From positions 1,116,001-1,180,000 of the forward strand of contig JAESUZ010001057.1 in assembly GCA_017311185.1 (NCBI GenBank): a stretch of 64,000 nucleotides of DNA, given 5' to 3'. The position numbers were made by a program, and so were the translations under genes. The number at the start of each line of letters is the position of its first letter. Position 1 is the first letter of the stretch. The notes beneath the pieces are model-generated. The model worked only from the letters and a program-made list of their open reading frames with translations. It was not told the DNA's origin and did not search any database. Positions 56,602 through 64,000 of this stretch are shown here, one piece after another. This DNA comes from Proteles cristata cristata. Lineage: Eukaryota > Chordata > Mammalia > Carnivora > Hyaenidae.

Positions 56602-59600
56602 GTTTTCCTTTATTGATTTTGAGAGACACAGAGAGATACCATAATGGGGAAGGGGCAGAGAGAGTGGGAGAAAAAGAATTCAAAGTAGGCTCGATGCTCA
56701 GCACAGAGCCTGATGTGGGGGTTGATCTCACAAACCATGAGATCATGACCTGAGCCAAAATCAAGAATTGGATGCTCAACTGACTGAGCCATCCAGGCAC
56801 CCCTCCATGCATTAAAAAAGAAAAAAATAGTGCTAGGGTTCTAAGTTAGCTTTTTCACCCTAAGGTCTAGACTTTCCCTGTTACTTCCTTAGTTTCTAGC
56901 TCATTGATTCAGCCTTCATTCATTTAATGCATATTTACTGAGTGCATGCTATGCACCAAGTATTGTGATAAATGCTGGGGTCATAAGAGCAAGACAGACA
57001 GACATAATCGTGCCCTTGAAAAGCTTATAGTCTCCTGAAGGATGCAGACAACTGAAATGGCAGTTATAGCACAGGGTGATAAGCACTCTGATGAGTGCAT
57101 TTTGAGAACACATGGAAAGGGAATCTAACCAAGGCTGGGATTTAAGAAGGCTTCCAGGGGCGCCTGGGTGGCTCAGTCAGTTAAGCGTCTGACTTCGGCT
57201 CAGGTCATGATCTCACAGTTCATGGGTTTGAGCCCCATATCGGGCTCTGTGCTGACAGCTCAGAGTCTGGAGCCTGCTTTGGATTCTGTGTCTCCCTCTT
57301 TCTCTGCCCTTCCCTACTCATGCTCTGTCTCTTTCTCAAAAATAAATAAACATTACAATAAAAAAAACCAGAAAGCTTCCTGGAGAAAGTGACCTCTAAT
57401 CTGAGAACTGAAGGATGAGTGAAAGTTAACCAGCCATTTATAATGAGTAACAGGGACTGAATTTATTCTCCCAACATAAATAACTAGAAAACTAGGGGTG
57501 CCCGGGTGGCTCAATTGGTTAAGTGTCTGGCTCTTGGTTTCTGCTCAGGCCATGATCTCACAGTCATGGGTTCAAGCCCCACCTTGGGCTCTCTGCTGAC
57601 AACACTGAGCCTGCTTGGGATTCTGTGTTCCTCTCTCTGTCCCTCCCCCACTCGTGCTGTCTGTCTCAAGAATAAATAAATATTTTTTTAAAGTAACAAG
57701 AAGACTAAACAAAAACTTATGGACAATGTTTTCAGTCATTGGACAAAAGTTGCTCAGGACTACCTAAGAGAGAAGGGAAACAGATAAGACAAACTCTGTA
57801 ATTGCCCTCTATTTCTTCCCAGAGGCAATTTCCGGACCACAGAGCAGAGAGGGAGGTCCCAAAGGGAGCACAGGGGTCTTGCTAAATTGATATGACAGAG
57901 ATCAGAGTTCAGGGTTGAGGTGGCTGGAAGTTGCTAGATAAAGTTTTCGAGAGGAGGCTGCTATGAAAAGAGACCTCCAGAAATCTGCATAAGGGTTCTC
58001 TTGAGTCTTTGCTGAACGCAAGATGCACATTCAAAGCCAGGTACTATGAGGCACCAAAGGCACAGAAATGAACAGTTCCCAGACCTCACCCAGGACTGGG
58101 AGACAAATCAAGTTCCATCCAGCCAGAGTGGACAGTCCTCACTGATCATGAAGGAATTCAGTAGAGACCTCAGAAGGTCCTACCTTCCTGGGGGTTAAAT
58201 TATTCTCTAGATTAAAGGATACTCTAGACTCAATGCAGCTTAAAAATAAGCTTCAGGTGGGACACCTAGGTGGCTTAGTCAGTTAAGCGTCCGACTTTTG
58301 CTTAGGTCATGATCTCGCGGTTTGTGGGTTCGAGCCCCGCATCAGGCTCTGTGCTGACTGCCAGCTCAGAGCCTGGAGCCTGTTTCAGAGTCTGTGACTC
58401 CCTCTCTCTCTGACCCTCCCCTGCTCACACTGTCTCTTTCTCTCTCTCCTAGAAATAAGGAAATAAAAATAAATAAATAAATAAGCTTCAGGAGGATCAA
58501 ACTGAGCCACAAGTAACTAAACTGCCAATTAAAACAAGGCCCAATGCTTTAAAGGAAGAAAAAAATCTAGTTAGTCAGTAACATGAAAGTCATAAAATGT
58601 CCAGTATCCAGGCAAAAAATCACTAGTCATACCAGAAGCAGGAAATATGATTTATCAGTTAATAGAAATAGACCCACACATGACAGAATTAGCAGATGAG
58701 GAAAACATGAACACACTAATGAGCAAAATGAAATAAATGAGAAAAAAACAAAAACAAATGGAGCATCCAGAGATGAAAAATACAGTATTTTAAATGAAAA
58801 ATTTACTGGATGGAGGTAACAACATATTTGACGTTGCCAAAATAAAGATCAGTCGCGCTTGAAGATACAAAGACAGAAACTAGCCAAAATGAAACACAGA
58901 AAGAAAAAAAACCTTAGGGGAGAAAGATGACTAAAGAGACTTGGTGACCTGTGGTACAATATCAAGTGGTCTAACATATGTGCAATTGGAATCCCAGAAG
59001 GTGGAGGGTGGGGCAGAATAGTAAAGCTGCATCCTAATTATTAGAATTCTACCTCTAAAAAAGTATTTAAAAAATTTTTTTTTTAATTTATTTCTAGGAA
59101 AGAGAGAGAGAGACAGCGTGAGCAGGGGAGGGTCAGAGAGAGAGGGAGTCACAGACTGAAACAGGCTCCAGGCTCTGAGCTGGCGGTCAGCACAGAGCCC
59201 GATGTGGGGCTCGAACCCACGAACCGCGAGATCATGACCTAAGCGAAAGTCGGACGCTTAACCGACTAAGCCACCCAGGCGCCCCTCTACCTCTAAAAAA
59301 GTATTGGTCAGGCTCCCCAAACCCTCTTCATATCACTTATGATATTAACTACACATATTTTGAATATGAGGTATGTATATTACTGTGATTCACATTACCA
59401 CTGAAGTCTGTAGTTGAGAATATGCACTGATATCATAATCCAAATAGTCTTTCCCTAAAGTATTTTTTAAATTCTCAGAACGAGTGGATATATCAAGCAA
59501 CTCCTGCTGAGATGAACAAGTGTGGTAAAATTGAGTCGATATTGCTGGTAGCGTTTCTTGCCAGATGCTGCCTGATCTGACTCCTTTATTGCCTTCACTC

Positions 59601-62600
59601 CATGTTCTGTCCCTGTACTCCTGATATTTCTCTCATGGGAACCAGCAGTGAAGTAAGGCTCAGGGATGAGCTAACAAGTGTTTGTTGCACATATTTGTTA
59701 ACAATACTATTTTAAAGTTGGAAGTCTAACGTTTTTTATAACATCACCAAATCAGAAGGGCCACATCAAAATGCCAGCTGCTGCCAGGAAAAGATAGTGT
59801 CATAGAAACTATAGGGGGTGGAATGTTTCAAAACTCTGGGGTGGTTGGTCAACAGTGTCCCCTGCTGATGTGTACATTAGATTTGGCCCCAAGGCAGTGA
59901 TTGGTGACCTTGGCAAGAGCTCTCAGTAGAATGGTGGGAAGAGAAGCCAGGTTTCAGTGGTTTGAATAGTGAAAGGAAGGGGAAAGGTAAGTAAAGGATG
60001 TGAGTGTGTGGATGCCTGGGTGGCTCAGTCAGTTAAGCATCTGAGTCTTGATCTTGGCTCCAGTCATGATCTCACATTTACTGAGTCCAAGCCCCAAGAA
60101 TGGCTTTGTGCCGACAGCATGAGGTCGGCTTGGGATTCTCTCTCTTTCCCTCTCTGCCCCTCCCTGGCTTATATTCTCTCTTTCTCTCTCTCAAAATAAA
60201 TAAATAAACCTTTTAAAGAAAGGATGTGAGTATGGACAAACTTTTAAGAAGTCTTGTCATAAAGGAGACATGAAATCAGAGGTGGGAACTGGGGGAGGCA
60301 CATTGTTGGGCAAGTCTCCTTAAAATTTTTTTCATGTTTATTTATTTTTGAGGGGGGGGGAGGGGCAGAGAGAGAGGGTGACACGGAATTTGAAGTAGGT
60401 TCTAGGCCCCGAGCTGTCGGTCCAGTGCCCAGTGCCGGGCTCGAACTCACAAACCACGAGATCATGGCCCGAGCCAAAGTTGGACGCTTAACCAACTGAG
60501 CCACCCAGGTGTCCCAAGAGTCTTCTTAAAATAGGACAAACCCATGAGTGTTTACATCCTTCCTTAGAAGCCAAGTCCACACTCCACCTCTGGACAAGAG
60601 GAGCTCTAGGGCCACAGGTCTGTTTTGTTGAACCCAGACTTGGTTCCTCTGAAGACAACAGAGCTGCTGCGTCCCCAGTGAGAAGAGGTGGGGCCTTCCA
60701 ACAGAGCAAGGTTGGGACCCATTAAACCAAACTAAACAAGTAGTGATGCATCCCTGGAATCATTCCCCAGGGATGCTATCCAAGGTGGGCATGTCGAGGA
60801 GACCCTAGTGGGTGCAGAAAGACTTTATACAGGTAGAACTGGGGCAAGGTAAGCCTGGACATTGTTGCCTCCATCTCTGCCCAAGATGACCAGCCACCTG
60901 GGGATTCCCCAGCCACTTGGCTACTTCCTGCTGAAAAGTGCTGGGATTGGGAGAGGAACTGGCACCTGGCACCTTTGGACAATTGCCATGGCAACTGCAG
61001 GCCAGGTAATTTATTTCGGTCATTGCCTGGGAGTGGTCCTCCCACATACCCTGCTTTCCAATGTTATGAGCTCATTATTGTACAGTTTCCCCCCCTGCAC
61101 TGGTCTTGCAAAACCAGGTTCTTTGTCTAGTGTCTTTCTGTGATGCCTGGAAAAATGTGCTCTGAGGTGTCTGAAATAAGAGACTTTTTATGCAAGTGTA
61201 CAACAACCTGAAAGTGAAACTGATCCCCAGAGGGAGGGCGTCGGCAGGATGGAAGGGCCGTAGAGGCGTTCTCCAAGGGCAGGCCAAGAACATGGGCCTC
61301 TCCTGCTCACAACTCCAGAGCATCTCCCTACACTGAACAAGTGGGCCCAGGATGCTGCAGGGGACATGGTCGACACCTGGGCCAAACTGATACCTGACCC
61401 AGTGAGCTTCACAAGACAGCCTGGGCCACATGCATCATTCGCCCCCACCCCCAACCACGGGGCCACTGACACAGCCCTTACCTGGAAGAATGGCATGCCC
61501 CTTGCTGCCCCAGAAAGAAAATTTAGGAGGAAGAGAAAGAAGGACCACAGTATATGGACAAGGAAGCTCCTGGTCTCTGGCTTGGTACCGTAGTTCTCAG
61601 CCAGCCCCATCCTAGAATTAACTGTGAGGCTTGTTAAAAAGGCAAGTGCCTGGGCTCCACCCTTGTAGATTTAAAGTTAGTTGAGGCACAGTCAGGTCAG
61701 TGGTTTTTTTCTGAAGTACTTTAGGGCTGGAGAACCACTAAGCTGCTCAAGAAAGTGCCCCTGGGACTCTGCCCCAGCTGCAGCTCCTGGTCTCCTAGTT
61801 TCCTAGTTGCATGACCTTGGACTTGTTACTCATCTCTAGGCTTCCATTTCCTTCGAGGTAAAACATAGCTACCGAAGGGGGATGTCGGGAGGGCCAAATG
61901 GGCTAATGCATGCCAAGTGCCGGGTGCAGTGCCTAACACAGAGTTAAGTGTTCAGAATGTTATTCTTGTTGCTGAAGTGGCAGTTGGGACTACTCTAGGA
62001 TCCCGATTTTTAGTTATCTAAGGAGGAAAGTGCCACTTCTCATGACAAGGGGCAGAGAGTCGGCCTGTTCCCAGGGTGGAAGTGAGGGGAGTCCGTCAGA
62101 GCCAGGGCCAAGGACTTGTTCTAGTCCAGTGCTGTCCGTTCTGAGAGAATGGAAATGCTCTATCTGTGTGCTAACAGTATGGAGGCCACGAGCCACATGG
62201 GGCTACTGGGCACTTGAAATGTGGCTGGTGTGACTGAGAAAATGAACCTTTAATTTTATTTAATTTGTATTAATTTAAAAGCAAATAGGGGCGCCTGGGT
62301 GGCTTAGTTGGTTAAGTGTCCGACTTTCACTTAGGTCATGATCTCGCGGTTCGTGGGTTCGAGCCCCGCGTCGGGCTCTGTGCTGACTGCCAGCTCAGAG
62401 CCTGGAGCCTGTTTCAGTCTGTGACTCCCTCTCTCTGACCCTCCCCTGCTCACGCCGTCTCTCTCTCTCTCTCCTAGAAATAAATAAAAACATTAAAAAA
62501 ATGTAAAAAAAAAAAAAAAGCAAATAGCTACATGTAGCTATAGTACTGGACAATGTAGCTCTTGACATGTATGTGTGGTAAGGATGAGAGTAAGTGGGGG

Positions 62601-63334
62601 GGCCTGGGTGGCTCAGTCGGTTAAGCGTCTGACGTCGGCTCAGGTCATGATCTCATGGTGTGTGGGTTTGGGCCCTGCATCAGGCTCTGTGTTGACAGCT
62701 CAGAGCCTGGACCCTGTTTCAGATTCTATGTCTCCCTCTCTCTCTGACCCTCCCCTGCTTGCGCTGTCTCTCTCTCTCAGAAAGAAATAAAACATTTTAA
62801 AAATTTTTTAAAAAGGATGAGAGTAAGTAAAGACATAAAATAAATAAAAATCATTCTTCTATCTCATTTGAGCTTCAAAAAAGTCCTACAAAGGAGCTAT
62901 GACAGGCATGGATAGGCTCATCTTATAGATTAGGGAACTAAGTCTTGGGGATGTTAAAAGACCTGGCCCAGATTCTGAGGAGAGTTAGAAGCAGAGCCCA
63001 GACCAGGAGGGAGGCAGGTCTCCCAGCAGGCTCTCTCCCAGGCCCCCTGCAGCCTCCCGCCCTGCTCCTTATCGCTCACCTGGAAGAGCTCCTGAACCTG
63101 CGCGTCCACCCACAGCTCCATCTCCAGCCAGCGCTGGAGCTGGCCCCGGTCATACTTCACCGTCAGCCTGCTGGGTCTCCGGGACCTGGGTACTTTGGAG
63201 GAGTCGGGGTGGGACTTTGACTCTGAGCCTGTGGATGACGTCCTCCTCCTCCCAGAAGTCCACTGGACCTTCTTATTTGGGTTCTCTCCATCAGGGTTGG
63301 GAGATGTGCAGGAAGGAGGGCTTGAAGACAGCAT
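51441..63334 (-). CDS. PPP1R14D: protein phosphatase 1 regulatory inhibitor subunit 14D (GBPI), complete
   Basis: A CPI-17-family inhibitor of protein phosphatase 1 that in other mammals becomes active when phosphorylated and is prominent in gut tissue. Four coding exons in transcript order: 63334-63080 (85 codons), 52014-51931 (28), 51741-51709 (11), 51506-51441 (21 plus TAA). Total 145 residues, the human length I recall; all junctions are phase 0 with GT-AG ends. The N terminus is Ser/Pro-rich, then basic ([20 protein letters not shown]), which contains Thr58 matching the activating Thr38 of CPI-17. The acidic helix [17 protein letters not shown] and the C-terminal [16 protein letters not shown] complete the PHIN-type fold. 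Exon 4 begins Pro-Phe where I recall Ala-Phe in human. Intron 1 is 11 kb and repeat-rich. Confidence 0.96.
52233..52452 (+). mobile_element. felid SINE in PPP1R14D intron 1
   Basis: 'agggcacctgggtggctcag' to a TAAAATTTTTT tail. Exact duplication aaaaagagtgcctgtt on both sides. Confidence 0.95.
52460..53145 (+). mobile_element. L1 3' portion
   Basis: 'caaaaatttgcatgactatt', 'atctccatcaactgatgaat' and 'tggatgaaccttaaaaatat' are L1 ORF2 end text, with a SINE stub at 52543-52609. Confidence 0.88.
52543..52609 (-). mobile_element. SINE stub in L1
   Basis: Only the tail and GA-rich part remain ('tatttgttttgagagagaga'). The tRNA end is missing. Confidence 0.7.
53156..53376 (+). mobile_element. carnivore SINE
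   Basis: 'aggggcaccagaatggctca' to 'tctcaaaataaacttcaaaa'. Flanked by 'aaagttattacagtca' and 'aaagttattatagtca'. Confidence 0.92.
53425..54540 (+). mobile_element. L1 3' portion (second, independent copy)
   Basis: 'gactgggagaaaatatttgc', 'gacaacactgaatgctgatg' and 'aagcaaccaatatgtccttc' follow L1 ORF2. The 3' UTR runs to 54540. Confidence 0.9.
54552..54756 (+). mobile_element. felid SINE with deleted head
   Basis: 'aggggcatccaacttcagct' skips most of the A-box half. A (TCTG)n run lies at 54687-54712. Confidence 0.88.
54778..54987 (+). mobile_element. felid SINE
   Basis: 'cggggtacctgggtggctca' to 'aaaataaacaaacattaaaa', in the tail region of the previous copy. Confidence 0.93.
55119..55227 (-). 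mobile_element. short-form carnivore SINE
   Basis: 'acttactctctacacccaac' to 'gagccaggcaggtgcccc'. Confidence 0.88.
55580..55769 (-). mobile_element. carnivore SINE
   Basis: 'ttaattttattttagagaga' to 'gagccacccaggcgcccc'. The mid-body has dog-like 'ccctgggatcatgacctgag'. Confidence 0.9.
55904..56114 (-). mobile_element. felid SINE
   Basis: Exact duplication ttgattatttaat near 55881 and 56115. Confidence 0.93.
56140..56300. mobile_element. old L2/MIR-class remnant
   Basis: 'caacaaatacatgttcagtg' and 'gaacaaaacaaaaatcttgt' resemble the elements at 35760 and 56900. Confidence 0.5.
56560..56803 (-). mobile_element. felid SINE with long (TTTA)n tail
   Basis: The (ttta) run at 56566-56601 is followed by a second T-rich piece, then the GA-rich body and 'gagccatccaggcacccc'. 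Confidence 0.92.
56900..57130. mobile_element. old L2/MIR-class remnant
   Basis: 'catttaatgcatatttactg', 'gtgcatgctatgcaccaagt' and 'cgtgcccttgaaaagcttat'. Confidence 0.55.
57157..57366 (+). mobile_element. felid SINE, 'gacagctc' subfamily
   Basis: Close to consensus. Flanks 'agaaggcttcc' and 'agaaagcttcc'. Confidence 0.95.
57495..57691 (+). mobile_element. felid SINE
   Basis: 'aggggtgcccgggtggctca' to 'caagaataaataaatatt'. The body is shortened ('ctctctgctgacaacactga'). Confidence 0.92.
58259..58486 (+). mobile_element. felid SINE, 'tgccagctc' subfamily
   Basis: 'ggacacctaggtggcttagt', 'gtgctgactgccagctcaga' and 'ctcctagaaataaggaaa'. Confidence 0.95.
58487..58930 (+). mobile_element. old L1 5' region fragment
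   Basis: 'aaaatgtccagtatccaggc' and 'gacagaattagcagatgagg' resemble the L1M 5' end. Tentative. Confidence 0.55.
59068..59285 (-). mobile_element. felid SINE, 'tgccagctc' subfamily
   Basis: 'tttaatttatttctaggaaa' to 'gccacccaggcgcccc'. Duplication ctacctctaaaaaagtatt at 59049 and 59287. Confidence 0.95.
60011..60220 (+). mobile_element. carnivore SINE
   Basis: 'ggatgcctgggtggctcagt' to 'tcaaaataaataaataaacc'. Flanked by repeated 'aaaggatgtgagt'. Confidence 0.93.
60324..60515 (-). mobile_element. felid SINE
   Basis: 'tttcatgtttatttattttt' to 'gagccacccaggtgtccc'. Flanks 'aagtctccttaaaat' and 'gagtcttcttaaaat'. Confidence 0.92.
61593..61741. mobile_element. MER5A-like hAT-Charlie element
   Basis: Starts 'tagttctcagccagcccc', contains 'tgcctgggctccaccctt' and ends 'gctggagaaccacta', giving the inverted ends and core order of MER5A as I recall it. 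Confidence 0.75.
61790..61975 (+). mobile_element. MIR
   Basis: 'tgcatgaccttggacttgtt', 'taggcttccatttccttcga' and 'gtgcagtgcctaacacagag' cover the MIR core and 3' part. Confidence 0.85.
62129..62558 (+). mobile_element. hAT-type remnant split by a young SINE
   Basis: 'gtgctgtccgttctgagaga' to 'gcacttgaaatgtggctggt', then after the SINE 'atgtagctatagtactggac'. Same family as 6150 and 47370. Confidence 0.75.
62289..62515 (+). mobile_element. felid SINE, near consensus, 'tgccagctc' subfamily
   Basis: Exact duplication aaaagcaaatag at 62277-62288 and 62516-62527, a long pure A tail and near-consensus body. Confidence 0.96.
62596..62813 (+). mobile_element. felid SINE, 'gacagctc' subfamily
   Basis: Exact duplication aggatgagagtaagt at 62581-62595 and 62814-62828. 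Confidence 0.95.
62880..62975 (-). mobile_element. MIR fragment next to PPP1R14D exon 1
   Basis: 'tcatcttatagattagggaa' and 'gttaaaagacctggcccaga' match the MIR core in reverse. Confidence 0.6.
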
Positions 63335-64000
63335 GGAAGGATTGGCGTGAACAAGAACCTGTGGGAAACGACCAGTCAGAACAAGGGTGCCAGGGAAGTG
63401 AGGAGACAGAGAACAGAGGGAGAGGCCAGCAGGGAAAAAAGAAAGGGTGAGGGAGGGAGGGCCAAGGCTCCAGGAGAGGCGGAGGGTCAAAGATCAATAG
63501 GACTTTCTCTCATGCTGGGAATGGCAATCTTCTGGCTCTTGGCTGCCAGTGAGTGGCAGTCCCGAGCTGTGCCCCAGCCCTCCTCTTTTGTAGCTGCTCT
63601 TGCCCAAAGTGATATAAACTTCAGATAAGCAAAGGTCAAGAGGGTGCCAATCCTCAGGAGGAAGAAGGGATCCTCGGGTCCCGGGGGTGCGGGGCTCTGA
63701 TTGCTGCTCTATGGCCAGTTCTGGAACAAGACCTGAGTCACACTCACTTGAGAGCCCTTGACATCCCATCTTCCTGGGACTAGATCTACCTAGTCTCTGA
63801 GGAGCTAGAATCAGATGGACACCGCTGGAGCAGGGGCCCAGGCAGGGAGGAGGTCCTGCTCTGAGTGTGGCACTGGTAGGGGCAGAGTCTCACCGGAGGT
63901 AGTCAGGGGGATGGTTATCTCTGGCCCTCATAGGGTCAGTACCCTCTTGTGTCCGGGTGTGTCTGAACGTGAGCTGCCTTATGAAATATGTGAAGGAAGA
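63335..64000. promoter_or_regulatory. PPP1R14D: 5' flank of PPP1R14D
   Basis: Unique GC-rich sequence directly upstream of the PPP1R14D start codon on the minus strand. It should contain the 5' UTR and promoter. I see no CpG island and no clear TATA box. The neighbouring gene in the human block (SPINT1) is not visible. Confidence 0.5.

Overview
This is nuclear DNA from a placental mammal, almost certainly a cat (Felidae). It is packed with about 60 copies of a lysine-tRNA-derived carnivore SINE. Their bodies carry the cat-type text 'gtgctgacagctcagagcc' instead of the shorter dog-type body. The five genes match, in order and orientation, the block that in human lies on chromosome 15q15: GCHFR, DNAJC17 with C15orf62 inside it, ZFYVE19, PPP1R14D. 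Gene names rest on protein sequences I recall, compared with exons I translated by eye; no database was searched.

Layout. 1-2330: the last two coding exons of GCHFR (+), with exon 1 off the left edge. 2520-43521: DNAJC17 (-), 11 coding exons, all in frame and giving 304 codons. Its first intron is about 30 kb and holds most of the repeats. Its last intron (2717-8014) holds the intronless gene C15orf62 (5141-5668) on the opposite strand. 43522-43900: a CpG-rich head-to-head promoter shared by DNAJC17 and ZFYVE19. 43901-50264: ZFYVE19 (+), 11 coding exons, 399 codons, with a probable GC-AG first intron. 51441-63334: PPP1R14D (-), 4 coding exons, 145 codons, with an 11-kb first intron full of SINE and L1 pieces. 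63335-64000: sequence upstream of PPP1R14D.

The genes do not form a pathway. GCHFR tunes tetrahydrobiopterin synthesis, DNAJC17 is a J-domain/RRM protein linked to splicing, ZFYVE19 (ANCHR) acts in the abscission checkpoint, PPP1R14D inhibits protein phosphatase 1, and C15orf62 is uncharacterised. They are linked by arrangement: two tail-to-tail pairs, one head-to-head pair and one nested antisense gene.

The rest is repeat history: felid SINEs of several ages (some inserted in each other), 3' pieces of L1, and old MIR, L2-like and hAT-type remnants. I found no previously undescribed system. The points most worth checking are the GC donor in ZFYVE19, the frame break that removes the human-style N-terminal extension of ZFYVE19, the paired SBS-like promoter motifs, the inverted SINE pairs inside transcribed introns, and four MIM1-like repeats in ZFYVE19.
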